Shown here one piece after another: positions 8,795 to 16,258 of a DNA stretch of 64,000 bases (position 1 is its first letter; each line of letters begins with the position of its first letter). The notes below the pieces were generated by a model. That model was not told where the DNA came from. It worked only from the letters and a program-made list of their open reading frames with translations, and did no database searches. The DNA is taken from positions 47,027 to 111,026 of the forward strand of contig SVLN01000002.1 of the NCBI GenBank assembly GCA_015067925.1, written 5' to 3'. Position numbers and translations under genes: made by a program. The DNA is from Oscillospiraceae bacterium (lineage in GTDB: Bacteria > Bacillota > Clostridia > Oscillospirales > Oscillospiraceae).

Positions 8795-10062
8795 AGTGGT
8801 TGCTTTATGTGTTCCTGGTCTTCCTGGTAGCGTGTTCTGCGTTCTTCTCGTCATCTGAGATTGCCTTTGCGACGATGAATAAAATCCGCCTGGAAAAGAA
8901 GGCGGAAGAGGGAAGCCGCAGTGCGAAAATTGCCGTATATATTTTCGACCATTTTTCCCATTTTCTGTCCACAGTTCTTGTGGGCAATAACCTGGTAAAC
9001 ATTGCGTTTTCCTCGGCTATGACTGTCATTTGCCTGGAACTGTTTACCGAAAATGCAAGCCTTTACACGACGCTGATCACCACCGTGATTCTGCTGATTT
9101 TCGGTGAGATCTGCCCGAAGATCATCGCCACTGTTGTGGCGGATAAATGGGTCCTTGTGATTGCCATTCCTCTGAGAATTCTGATGTTCGTGTTCTCTCC
9201 GGTCGTGGTTCTGGTTTCCTGGATCGTCCAGAAAATCGAGCCCCTATGGACCCCCAAGGATGGTGAGAACAATTATACTGATGAAGATCTGGTCAGTATG
9301 GTTGAGGCCATTGAGGACGAGGGTGTCATCACGGAACGCGAGGGCGATTTGATCAAGTCTGCCATTGAGTTCTCGGACATCATGGCCCAGGAGATCCTGA
9401 TCCCCCGCGTTGATATTGCAGCCTTCGATATTGACGATGATATTTCTGAGCTGCTTCAGGACGAAGAGCGCATGAGTTATTCCCGCATCCCCGTTTATGA
9501 GGAGTCTGTGGATAACATCATTGGCGTGATCTCTACCAAGCGACTGATCAAGCGTGTTCTGATCGATGGCGTTGAGAACCTGAATCTGCGGGAGCATCTG
9601 AGTCCTGTGCTGTTTGTACATCAGACCAAGAGCGTTTCCGATATTCTTCTTGAACTGCGTGAGAAGAACCTTCATATGGCAGTCGTCATTGATGAGTTCG
9701 GCGGAACCATGGGTATCCTGACTTCTGAGGATATCATGGAAGAAGTCGTGGGCGATATCTACGACGAATCCGATGATGTAGAGCAGGATGTGGTCCCCTC
9801 TGGCGAGAATGTATTCACAGTGGACGGCAGCATGAACATTGAAGATATGTTTGAAACCGTCGAGTTTGAACCCAAGGATTTCGACACGGAATACACCACC
9901 GTCGGCGGCTGGGCCATGGAAATGCTGGACAAGTTGCCCGATGAGGGCGACAGCTTCACCTATGATCGTCTGACCGTCACCGTTACGGAAGTGGACGACA
10001 AACGTGTGGAGTCCCTGCGTGTGGAGATTGAGCCCCTTCCGGAAGAGGAAGAGGAAGATTAA
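8791..10062 (+). CDS. CNNM/CorC-type divalent-cation transporter family protein
   Basis: 423 aa with the full three-part layout. The DUF21 membrane domain (about 1-160) contains ACSAFFSSSEIAFATMNKIRL, the CBS pair covers about 190-320, and the acidic C-terminal CorC_HlyC domain runs from about 340 to 415 (TVDGSMNIEDMFETVEF...GGWAMEMLDKLP). VVIDEFGGTMGILTSEDIMEEVVGDI is characteristic of the second CBS repeat. It is a tandem paralogue of the preceding gene, with an ATGA overlap. Confidence 0.9.
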   Translation: MKWLLYVFLVFLVACSAFFSSSEIAFATMNKIRLEKKAEEGSRSAKIAVYIFDHFSHFLSTVLVGNNLVNIAFSSAMTVICLELFTENASLYTTLITTVILLIFGEICPKIIATVVADKWVLVIAIPLRILMFVFSPVVVLVSWIVQKIEPLWTPKDGENNYTDEDLVSMVEAIEDEGVITEREGDLIKSAIEFSDIMAQEILIPRVDIAAFDIDDDISELLQDEERMSYSRIPVYEESVDNIIGVISTKRLIKRVLIDGVENLNLREHLSPVLFVHQTKSVSDILLELREKNLHMAVVIDEFGGTMGILTSEDIMEEVVGDIYDESDDVEQDVVPSGENVFTVDGSMNIEDMFETVEFEPKDFDTEYTTVGGWAMEMLDKLPDEGDSFTYDRLTVTVTEVDDKRVESLRVEIEPLPEEEEED

Positions 10063-10068
10063 CTTTCA

Positions 10069-10100
10069 AAATGCTGCACCTTTTGGTGCAGCATTTTTTC
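10069..10100 (+). terminator. Intrinsic terminator
   Basis: AAATGCTGCACC and GGTGCAGCATTT stem around a TTTT loop, followed by TTTC. Confidence 0.85.
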
Positions 10101-10129
10101 TTTACAAATCGGAAGTTGTGTGTTATTCT
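10101..10129 (+). promoter_or_regulatory. Sigma-A promoter of the ECF S-component gene
   Basis: TTTACA, 17-nt spacer, TATTCT. The leader is only about 55 nt, too short for a known large riboswitch. Confidence 0.5.
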
Positions 10130-10189
10130 TCAGCTATCAATTTGCGCCGCATCCGCCAAGCGCGGAGCGACAGCAGGAGGTAATTTAAT

Positions 10190-10771
10190 ATGAAAACATC
10201 CGCAAAGGTCCACAAAATCGTCGGCCTAGGTCTGTTCACAGCCATTGTGTTTGTGCTGCAGATGCTGGGCGCATTCATCCGTTTCGGTCCCTTCTCCATT
10301 TCGTTGGTGCTGGTTCCGATCGTTGTCGGTGCTGCTATGTACGGTGCTGCCGGTGGCGCGTGGCTGGGCTTCGTGTTCGGCATGGCAGTCATTATCTCCG
10401 GTGATGCAGCGGCCTTCCTGGTGGTCAATCCCCTGGGTACCGTTATCACGGTTCTTGGAAAGGGCATAGCTGCCGGTCTTGGCGCGGGACTTGTTTATCA
10501 GCTCGCAGCAAAGACGAATCGCTATGTTGCAGTTGGTGCATCCGCAATTGTCAGCCCCATTCTCAATACCGGCCTGTTCTTTGTAGGCTGCCTGGTGTTC
10601 TTCCTGCCGACCATTGCCGGCTGGGCCAGTGCTGAAGGTTATGCCGGAAATGCAGTCCAGTACGTGATCTTTGTCATGATTGGGCTGAACTTTATCGTGG
10701 AAATGGCCATCAATGTGGTACTCTGCCCGGTCATCCTGCGTATTCTGCGTGCGGCAGGCTTGAAAAATTGA
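10190..10771 (+). CDS. ECF transporter S (substrate-binding) component
   Basis: 193 aa, almost entirely membrane-embedded, with about six hydrophobic helices. The N-terminus (KVHKIVGLGLFTAIVFVLQM) and the conserved short Ala/Gly helix motifs match the ECF S-component superfamily (DUF3816-type). Such proteins bind a vitamin or similar micronutrient and dock on a shared EcfAA'T module, which is not in this window. The substrate cannot be read from sequence and no riboswitch is present to suggest one. The start follows CAGGAGGT. Confidence 0.8.
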   Translation: MKTSAKVHKIVGLGLFTAIVFVLQMLGAFIRFGPFSISLVLVPIVVGAAMYGAAGGAWLGFVFGMAVIISGDAAAFLVVNPLGTVITVLGKGIAAGLGAGLVYQLAAKTNRYVAVGASAIVSPILNTGLFFVGCLVFFLPTIAGWASAEGYAGNAVQYVIFVMIGLNFIVEMAINVVLCPVILRILRAAGLKN

Positions 10772-10921
10772 CTAAATTATACACAATTTGAATTTTCATT
10801 TTTTGGAAATTGCATACTTTTGATGAAAAGCTCTGCATGAGTCGTCTTTCTCTTGATTTTTTGCAAGTTGTTGACTATACTGTTGTAGTATTATCTTGCA
10901 ATTATGGAAAGGAACGATCTC

Positions 10922-12118
10922 ATGCAGAGTTTGTCTTCTGTTGCTTCCTCCGCCCGCGCATCCGCCACTTTGGCCATTGACTCCCAGTTTAAGAAAATGC
11001 GCGCTGACGGCATTGATGTTGTTGGTTTTGGTGCAGGTGAGCCCGATTTTAATACACCCGATCACATTACCCAGGCTGCAATTCGCGCCTTGATGGACGG
11101 CAAAACCAAGTATACTGCCGCCAGCGGCCTTGCTGAACTGAAGCAGGCGGTCTGTTACCGCATGAAGGAAGACCTGGGTCTTGACTATACTGCCGAGAAC
11201 GTTTGCATTGCCAGTGGCGCAAAGCACAATGTGTTCCTGGCTCTGCAGGCGCTGATTAATGTCGGTGATGAGATTATTCTTCCCGCGCCTTACTGGGTCA
11301 GCTATATCGAAATGATCCGTCTGGCAGGCGGTTATCCCGTTGTCATTAAGACCACCGAGGAAACCGGTTTCAAGATGACGGTGGAGCAGTTCAAGGAATC
11401 GATCACCCATCGCACCAAGTGCCTGATCCTCAACAACCCGTCTAACCCAACCGGCATGCTCTACTCTGAAGCAGAGCTCCGTGAAATTGCCGAGATCTGT
11501 GTGAAGCACAACATCTACGTCATTGCTGACGAGATTTACTACACTCTTGTCTATGATGATAAGCCGTTTACTTCTTTTGCCTCCCTGGGCGAGGAAATCA
11601 AGAACCTGACGGTTCTGATCAACGGCGTTTCCAAGTCTTATGCCATGACCGGCTGGCGTATTGGCTACTCTCTGGCCAATAAGGAGATCACCGGTGTCAT
11701 GAGTCGCTATGTCAGCCATTCCACCGGTGCCCCGGCCACCTTTGCCCAGTGGGGCGCGGTGGAGGCTCTGACCGGCCCGCAGGATGCTGTTTATGAAATG
11801 AAGGCCGCTTTTGAGCAGCGCCGCAATTATCTGGTGGAGCGCATGAATCAGATTGAAGGTGTCAGCTGCCTGATGCCCGAGGGTGCATTCTACGTGATGA
11901 TGAACCTGAAGGACCTGATGGGCAAGCAGCTCTACGGCGTGACGGTTGACGGTGCCGACACCTTTGCAGAGCTTTTCCTGCAGCATGGCCTCGTTTGTGT
12001 TGTTCCCGGAACGTCCTTTGCTGCACCGCAGTACGTTCGTTGGAGCTATGCCACCAGCATGGAGAACATCAAGGCCGGTCTGGATCGACTGGAGAAGTTC
12101 CTGAAAGAAGGCAAATAA
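10922..12118 (+). CDS. Pyridoxal-phosphate aminotransferase, class I (aspartate-type)
   Basis: 398 aa from the ATG at 10922, which has GGAAAGGAA 6-7 nt upstream; the ATG at 10904 overlaps that site and is less likely. Motifs in order: GAGEPDFNTPDHI, YTAASGLAELK, NNPSNPTGMLYS, ADEIYYTLVYD and the PLP lysine in NGVSKSYAMTGWRIGY. This is the AspB/AspC-like fold type I group, which transfers amino groups between aspartate (or aromatic and branched acids) and 2-oxoglutarate. It is followed by serC, another aminotransferase, with its own promoter. Confidence 0.9.
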   Translation: MQSLSSVASSARASATLAIDSQFKKMRADGIDVVGFGAGEPDFNTPDHITQAAIRALMDGKTKYTAASGLAELKQAVCYRMKEDLGLDYTAENVCIASGAKHNVFLALQALINVGDEIILPAPYWVSYIEMIRLAGGYPVVIKTTEETGFKMTVEQFKESITHRTKCLILNNPSNPTGMLYSEAELREIAEICVKHNIYVIADEIYYTLVYDDKPFTSFASLGEEIKNLTVLINGVSKSYAMTGWRIGYSLANKEITGVMSRYVSHSTGAPATFAQWGAVEALTGPQDAVYEMKAAFEQRRNYLVERMNQIEGVSCLMPEGAFYVMMNLKDLMGKQLYGVTVDGADTFAELFLQHGLVCVVPGTSFAAPQYVRWSYATSMENIKAGLDRLEKFLKEGK

Positions 12119-12123
12119 TCAAG

Positions 12124-12160
12124 AACCGGCATAGTATGGACTATGCCGGTTTACTTTATT
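12124..12160 (+). terminator. Intrinsic terminator of the aminotransferase gene
   Basis: AACCGGCATAG/CTATGCCGGTT perfect 11-bp stem around a 6-nt loop. The T-rich tail is interrupted (TACTTTATT). Confidence 0.7.
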
Positions 12161-12180
12161 CCTTTATTTTGATAAAGTGA

Positions 12181-12209
12181 TTGACAAGGCAAAGAATTGG
12201 CGCTATAAT
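12181..12209 (+). promoter_or_regulatory. Consensus sigma-A promoter of serC
   Basis: TTGACA, 17-nt spacer, TATAAT: a perfect match to consensus. The roughly 65-nt leader contains a GCAGGG-GAGT-CCCTGC hairpin (12241-12256) just upstream of the AAGGAGG site. This suggests strong constitutive expression; any leader control is speculation. Confidence 0.85.
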
Positions 12210-12280
12210 CTCCGTAATAATTGAAGCCCTTGTGGGGGTAGCAGGGGAGTCCCTGCGATAGTTCAAGGAGGTCAACAACT

Positions 12281-13366
12281 ATGAAGTACGATCGCGTTTA
12301 TAATTTCTCCGCCGGCCCATCCATGCTTCCTGTGGAAGTTCTGGAGTCTGTGCGTGACAACATGCTCAACTACGAAGGCAGCGGCATGAGTGTTATGGAG
12401 ATGAGCCATCGTTCTAAGGTCTATGAAAAGATCATTGGTGAGGCTGAGGCCAACCTGAGAGATCTGATGGGTATTCCTGAAAACTACAAGGTCATGTTCG
12501 TTCAGGGCGGCGCCACTCTGCAGTTCGCTATGCTGCCGATGAACCTGATGAAGAACAATGTTGCTGATTATATCGTCACCGGCGCCTGGTCCAACAAGGC
12601 TTATGCCGAGGCCAAGAAGTATGGCAAGATCAACCTGATCGCTTCCAGCAAGGATAAGAACTATTCTTACATTCCCGATGTTTCCGATCTGCCCATTTCC
12701 GAGGACGCTGACTACGTTTACATCTGCGAGAACGAGACCATTCACGGCACTACCTTCCGTGATCTGCCCAACACCAAGGGTAAGATCCTGGTTGCCGACC
12801 AGAGCTCCATGTTCCTGTCCAAGCCCGTTAATGTCGCTGACTATGGCGTCATCTACGGCGGCGTACAGAAGAACGTCGGTCCTGCCGGTTTGTCCATCGT
12901 CATCATGCGCGAGGATCTGATCACCGATCAGCTGCCCGAGTATGTTCCCACTTACATGAGCTACAAGATTCATGCCGACAACGACTCCATGTACAACACT
13001 CCCAACTGCTGGGCCATTTACGTCTGTGGTGAAGTGTTCAAGTACCTGAAGAAGATCGGCGGCCTGGAAGAGATGAACCGCCGCAACGAAGAAAAGGCTA
13101 AGGTTCTGTATGACTTCCTGGATGCAAGCTCCATGTTCAACGGCACCGTTGAGAAGCAGTTCCGCTCCCTGATGAACGTTCCCTTCGTCACTGAGTCTGC
13201 TGAGCTGGATGCAGAAGTCGTTGCCGCCACCAAGGCTGCTGGTTTTGACAACCTGAAGGGCCACCGCTCCGTGGGCGGTCTGCGCGCTTCCATCTACAAC
13301 GCCATGCCCAAGGAAGGCGTTGAGGCACTGGTCGATTTCCTGAAGGATTTCGAGGCAAAGCACTAA
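12281..13366 (+). CDS. serC: Phosphoserine aminotransferase
   Basis: 361 aa, normal for SerC. It converts 3-phosphohydroxypyruvate and glutamate to phosphoserine. The N-terminus YNFSAGPSMLPVEVLE, SHRSKVYEKIIGEAE, VQGGATLQFAMLPMNL and the PLP lysine segment VIYGGVQKNVGPAGLSIVIMRE are all intact, as is the C-terminal GHRSVGGLRASIYNAMP. The start follows AAGGAGG. Codon choice is visibly biased to C-ending codons, consistent with high expression. No serA or serB lies nearby. Confidence 0.95.
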   Translation: MKYDRVYNFSAGPSMLPVEVLESVRDNMLNYEGSGMSVMEMSHRSKVYEKIIGEAEANLRDLMGIPENYKVMFVQGGATLQFAMLPMNLMKNNVADYIVTGAWSNKAYAEAKKYGKINLIASSKDKNYSYIPDVSDLPISEDADYVYICENETIHGTTFRDLPNTKGKILVADQSSMFLSKPVNVADYGVIYGGVQKNVGPAGLSIVIMREDLITDQLPEYVPTYMSYKIHADNDSMYNTPNCWAIYVCGEVFKYLKKIGGLEEMNRRNEEKAKVLYDFLDASSMFNGTVEKQFRSLMNVPFVTESAELDAEVVAATKAAGFDNLKGHRSVGGLRASIYNAMPKEGVEALVDFLKDFEAKH

Positions 13367-13377
13367 TTGCTGTTAAG

Positions 13378-13410
13378 AACGCCCCGACTCAGATGAGTCG
13401 GGGCGTTTTG
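13378..13410 (+). terminator. Intrinsic terminator of serC
   Basis: AACGCCCCGACTC/GAGTCGGGGCGTT perfect 13-bp stem around AGAT, then TTTGC. It lies between convergent serC and the isomerase-like gene. Confidence 0.85.
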
Positions 13411-13418
13411 CTATTTAT

Positions 13419-14498
13419 TTAGCATTCTGCCAGGCAGCGGCGAATCAGCTGATGCTGACGCTTGACCAACAGAACCTCGTTGAGGGTGTGAGGAACGGAG
13501 CGCTGGCCTTCCAGCTCAGTAGAAATGTAGCCCTTATAACCGCCATCCACCAGAGCCTTGATGTAACGAGGATAGTCCACCTCGTCGCACGTCAGATCTT
13601 CGTCGATCCAGTAGAGCTTACCGTGGACGTAGCACAGGCGGGAAGCATACTCCTGCACCGTAGCGGGCGGGGTGATGTTCTTCTTGTTCAGGGCATTCAT
13701 GCCAAAGAAGTTTGCGCCGGTGAGAATGTTCATTTCAATGTCGCTGGCGCCCATTTCCTTGATCTTGGCCTCGACCTCGTCCCAATCCACATCGTTGTTG
13801 CCGTCGAAGGTGTAGGCCTTGCGGGACATCGCACGCAGATACTGAATGATCTCGCGCTTGGCACCGCGGCGAACATAGTTTTCCTCCTCCATGGGGGACA
13901 TATCGCGGAACAGCCCGGAGAAGTCCAGCATCAGACCGCCGCCTTCGTAGCAGCCAGTCTTTTCAATGGCATCAAGGAAGTCGTCATTGCCGCCGTCCTC
14001 CAGCAGGCCGGGTGCGTGAACTTCCAGAGCCATCTTCACGCCCATTTCTTCTGCGTAGGGCAGCAGGCGGGCGAAGGTCTCAGCGTTGACGGTGGTCATC
14101 TGCGGAGTGTGGCCGCCCCACATGCCGTTGTGGCCGGTGTGGCTCAGACGGATGAACTTGCAGCCCAGCTTCTTGGCAGAGCGCAGATACTGCATGGTTA
14201 CATCAAAGATTTCGTCATCGTTTAAGTACTTGTTGGGATCTTTCCAGAAACGGCGGTCAGCAAAGTGCTCGTAGCAGACGGGCTCAATGCCGGTGTCATG
14301 CAGCGCCTGGAACCACTCGTTCAAGAATGCATCGGAAACATAGGGGAAGGTGGGGATCAGTGTTTCGCCGAACAGTTCCACACCCGTGCCGCCTGCACCG
14401 CGAATGGCGGTCAGAGCGCCGACTAGGTCCATATCACCACGCCAGATGGCTTCCTGATAGGAATACAGGGATACGCCGAGCTTGATATCTTCTTTCAT
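13419..14498 (-). CDS. Sugar isomerase-like TIM-barrel protein, predicted C-glycoside deglycosidase alpha subunit
   Basis: 359 aa from the ATG at 14498 (MKEDIKLGVSLYSYQ), with GAGAGGAG 8 nt upstream. It is a xylose-isomerase/AP-endonuclease-2 type barrel. Candidate metal ligands at the expected strand ends are E159 and H161 in LEVHAPG, D192 in MLDFSG, H292 in YVHGKLYWID and E328/E330 in STELEGQ. The partner gene 14 bp upstream encodes a small beta-rich protein like the beta subunit of C-glycoside deglycosidases (DgpBC, DfgAB and CarBC systems). In those known enzymes the barrel alpha subunit carries the Mn-dependent active site. Function is therefore inferred from the pair; a plain sugar-phosphate epimerase remains possible. 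Confidence 0.75.
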   Translation of the reverse strand: MKEDIKLGVSLYSYQEAIWRGDMDLVGALTAIRGAGGTGVELFGETLIPTFPYVSDAFLNEWFQALHDTGIEPVCYEHFADRRFWKDPNKYLNDDEIFDVTMQYLRSAKKLGCKFIRLSHTGHNGMWGGHTPQMTTVNAETFARLLPYAEEMGVKMALEVHAPGLLEDGGNDDFLDAIEKTGCYEGGGLMLDFSGLFRDMSPMEEENYVRRGAKREIIQYLRAMSRKAYTFDGNNDVDWDEVEAKIKEMGASDIEMNILTGANFFGMNALNKKNITPPATVQEYASRLCYVHGKLYWIDEDLTCDEVDYPRYIKALVDGGYKGYISTELEGQRSVPHTLNEVLLVKRQHQLIRRCLAEC

Positions 14499-14512
14499 TT
14501 CTTGTACTCCTC

Positions 14513-15013
14513 TCAAAGAATGGTAATGTCTTTTTCGCAGCAGGCTCTTGTGTTATAATGGTCACGAAGAGCGACGCCGTACTTCACGTGATGCACATCC
14601 TGCTCGATGCCACCGGGAATAGCCAGGAAGATACGCAGGTAGTCCTGATACTTCCACATCCAGTTGTTGTCAAACAGACCAGTGCCAAGATCAGACAGGG
14701 GGAAATCGCGGCCTTCGTACCAGACGTACTTTACTTCGTCCGGGATCCACTGGCCGTCCACCTCGAAGCCGATGGCTTCGATCTGGTTCATGGGAAGCGC
14801 GCGATAGCCGGGGATGCGGACATCCAGGCAATAACCGATGCAGACGCCGTCCTTATAGACGTTTCTGCCGTAATCAGCCAGCAGGCGAGGATTCCAACGG
14901 GCCTTGGGATCGCCAAAGTCTTCGATCTTGTCGAAGGCAGGCGAGGGGAAGAAGAACGGATTGTCGTCGCCGAAGCGAACGATTTTTTTGATGTTCAGCG
15001 GTGCTTTATCCAT
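14513..15013 (-). CDS. DUF6379-like protein, predicted C-glycoside deglycosidase beta subunit
   Basis: 166 aa, predicted largely beta. It resembles the small partner subunit of C-glycoside deglycosidases (DUF6379 family as recalled). Features are DYGRNVYKDGVCIGYCLDVRIPGYRALPM near residues 48-76, then DGQWIPDEVKYVWYEGRDFPLSDLG, then a central WKYQDYLRIFL segment. The ATG follows AAAGGA. It is the first gene of the operon; the alpha-like gene starts 14 bp after its stop. No dedicated oxidoreductase (DgpA type), which some C-glycosides need for prior 3-oxidation, is adjacent. Confidence is moderate because the family is recognised by pattern, not by a search. Confidence 0.7.
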   Translation of the reverse strand: MDKAPLNIKKIVRFGDDNPFFFPSPAFDKIEDFGDPKARWNPRLLADYGRNVYKDGVCIGYCLDVRIPGYRALPMNQIEAIGFEVDGQWIPDEVKYVWYEGRDFPLSDLGTGLFDNNWMWKYQDYLRIFLAIPGGIEQDVHHVKYGVALRDHYNTRACCEKDITIL

Positions 15014-15044
15014 GCGATTAGGTCCTTTCGTAGTTTGCTTGTGA

Positions 15045-15065
15045 ATGATTGATATATCAAATCAT
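15045..15065. promoter_or_regulatory. Palindromic operator downstream of the deglycosidase promoter
   Basis: A perfect 12-bp palindrome, TTGATATATCAA (15049-15060), is nested in a near-perfect 21-bp inverted repeat with ATGAT/ATCAT arms. It starts about 2 nt after the predicted transcription start of the minus-strand promoter at 15074-15102, a classical repressor position. The cognate regulator is not in the window. Confidence 0.6.
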
Positions 15066-15073
15066 CCTTTTAT

Positions 15074-15102
15074 ATTATAGCGAGCAATGTTCTTTGCGTC
15101 AA
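15074..15102 (-). promoter_or_regulatory. Sigma-A promoter of the predicted deglycosidase operon
   Basis: On the minus strand: TTGACG, 17-nt spacer, TATAAT. It lies inside the 5' leader of the divergent ogt gene. Confidence 0.75.
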
Positions 15103-15116
15103 GAAAGAGGTGCGTT

Positions 15117-15620
15117 ATGAACGAGTCAATATTCATAAAGAAAACACATTCGCCTGTGGGGCCGCTGACGCTTGCCTGCACAGACGATTCCGTATGCGGC
15201 TTGTGGTTTGAGGATGCCAGATTCTATCTTTATGGCTTGCCACAGAACGTCATAGAAGCAGATCATCCCATGCAAAGAATTCTGGAGAATTGGTTGGAGG
15301 AATACTTCGCAGGGAATAAGCCGACAATTGATTTCCCAATCAGAACATTCGGATCTGCTTTCCAGCGTTCTGTGTGGGAACAATTAAGGAAAATACCATA
15401 CGGGCAAACAGTTAGCTACGGACAGATTGCGAAAGTCCTGCTTGATCAAACAGGCAAAAACGTCTCTGCCCGGGCTGTGGGCGGCGCTGTGGGGAGAAAT
15501 CCCTTGAGTATCGCAATTCCCTGTCATCGCGTGATCGGCGCAGACGGAAGCCTCACAGGCTATGGGGGAGGTTTGGATCGTAAACGGTTCCTGCTTCAGT
15601 TAGAAGGAATGATGTTATAA
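15117..15620 (+). CDS. ogt: Methylated-DNA--[protein]-cysteine S-methyltransferase
   Basis: 167 aa from the ATG at 15117, which follows AAAGAGG; an in-frame ATG at 15087 lacks a site. It is a suicidal repair protein removing O6-alkyl groups from guanine. The active-site motif IAIPCHRVIG, the helix-turn-helix with Arg finger (NVSARAVGGAVGRNP) and VSYGQIA are intact. The N-terminal FxxK-type domain is degenerate, as usual for Ogt. It is divergent from the deglycosidase operon. Confidence 0.93.
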   Translation: MNESIFIKKTHSPVGPLTLACTDDSVCGLWFEDARFYLYGLPQNVIEADHPMQRILENWLEEYFAGNKPTIDFPIRTFGSAFQRSVWEQLRKIPYGQTVSYGQIAKVLLDQTGKNVSARAVGGAVGRNPLSIAIPCHRVIGADGSLTGYGGGLDRKRFLLQLEGMML

Positions 15621-15660
15621 AAAAAGAGCCTCCCGTTTGCGGGGTGTTCGTAAAACAGTT

Positions 15661-15698
15661 AATCCGACCTATGGTTGCAATCATAGGTCGGATTTTAT
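15661..15698. terminator. Intrinsic terminator
   Basis: AATCCGACCTATG/CATAGGTCGGATT perfect 13-bp stem with an 8-nt loop and a TTTT tail on the plus strand. It lies 40 bp after ogt. Just before it (15624-15652) is a degenerate hairpin, GAGCCTCCC...GCGGGGTG, that resembles the one after ppdK (16686-16722) in opposite orientation. Confidence 0.8.
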
Positions 15699-15726
15699 GT
15701 TACGCACTGGCGCGGCAGCGCCCAGG

Positions 15727-15773
15727 GCTCCCTTGTGTAAAGGGAGCTGTCAGCGAAGCTGACTAAGGGATTG
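15727..15773. repeat. REP-like double-hairpin repeat, left copy
   Basis: Hairpin 1 is GCTCCCTT-GTGT-AAAGGGAGC. Hairpin 2 is TGTCAGC-GAA-GCTGAC, followed by TAAGGGATTG. It is the inverted counterpart of 16121-16172. It overlaps the last codons and stop of the DUF559 gene, so the repeat supplies that gene's C-terminus. Confidence 0.75.
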
Positions 15774-16118
15774 CTTTACCGCAGCATCGATATACTCACA
15801 AACTCCACGGAAATTTCTGCCGACTTCGTTGTTGGGAATACGAATGACTCTCAGACCATACCCCTCCAGAAAAGCGGTGCGGTCTGCATCTTTTTTAACG
15901 TTTCTATCCTCATAGTGTTGAGAACCGTCCAACTCAATGACGAGTTTTGCTTCTGCGCTATAGAAATCGGCGATATATTTTCCCAGCACCTTTTGCCTGG
16001 AAAAACGGACAGGGTAGGAACGCAGAAAATCATACCATAGGTGCCGTTCTTCCCTGGTCATTTCTTTTCGCAGCTGTTTTGCCAAAGGAACCAACTGCTT
16101 ATTGTACTTTGACTGCAT
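15750..16118 (-). CDS. DUF559 (Vsr/PD-(D/E)xK-like) endonuclease-domain protein
   Basis: 122 aa from the ATG at 16118. The N-terminus AKQLRKEMTREERHLWYDFLR and the core motif ADFYSAEAKLVIELDGSQH (acidic residues plus ExDGxxH) are the DUF559 signature. The fold is related to very-short-patch repair and restriction nucleases of the PD-(D/E)xK class. The GGAGGG ribosome binding site 6 nt upstream of the start lies inside the right REP-like repeat, and the stop codon lies inside the left one. Gene and repeats therefore form one compact unit of about 450 bp. Function is unknown; association with repeat spread, by analogy to RAYT/REP systems, is inference. Confidence 0.85.
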   Translation of the reverse strand: MQSKYNKQLVPLAKQLRKEMTREERHLWYDFLRSYPVRFSRQKVLGKYIADFYSAEAKLVIELDGSQHYEDRNVKKDADRTAFLEGYGLRVIRIPNNEVGRNFRGVCEYIDAAVKQSLSQLR

Positions 16119-16120
16119 GA

Positions 16121-16172
16121 CAATCCCTCCGTCACGGCTTACGCCGTGCCACCTCCCTTTACACAAGGGAGG
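16121..16172. repeat. REP-like double-hairpin repeat, right copy (inverted)
   Basis: Read on the minus strand it is hairpin 1 CCTCCCTT-GTGT-AAAGGGAGG and hairpin 2 GGCACGGC-GTAA-GCCGTGAC, then GGAGGGATTG. Compared with the left copy, both stems differ by paired (compensatory) changes while loops and order are kept, which points to selection on structure. It provides the DUF559 ribosome binding site. Confidence 0.75.
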
Positions 16173-16195
16173 CTTTGGTGCGGTGCGAAATCGCA

Positions 16196-16232
16196 GATCG
16201 CACAATACACCGAAAGGTGTATAGAAGTGCGC
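16196..16232. repeat. Nested hairpin downstream of the lipoprotein gene
   Basis: An outer CGCAC/GTGCG arm encloses ATACACC-GAAA-GGTGTAT, a 7-bp stem with a GNRA-type loop when read on the plus strand. It adjoins the right REP-like repeat and lies 3' of the minus-strand lipoprotein gene. There is no T-run, so it may be part of the repeat element rather than a terminator. Confidence 0.45.
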
Positions 16233-16258
16233 CCTTTATCAGTTCGACAAATTGGAAT

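Noticed and set aside
12210-12280. Riboswitch in the serC leader.
   Set aside because: Only a small GCAGGG/CCCTGC hairpin is present; the roughly 65-nt leader does not match a known aptamer or T-box pattern.
12272-13363. A 363-codon minus-strand frame opposite serC.
   Set aside because: Antisense shadow of a highly biased coding sequence; SerC is unambiguous.
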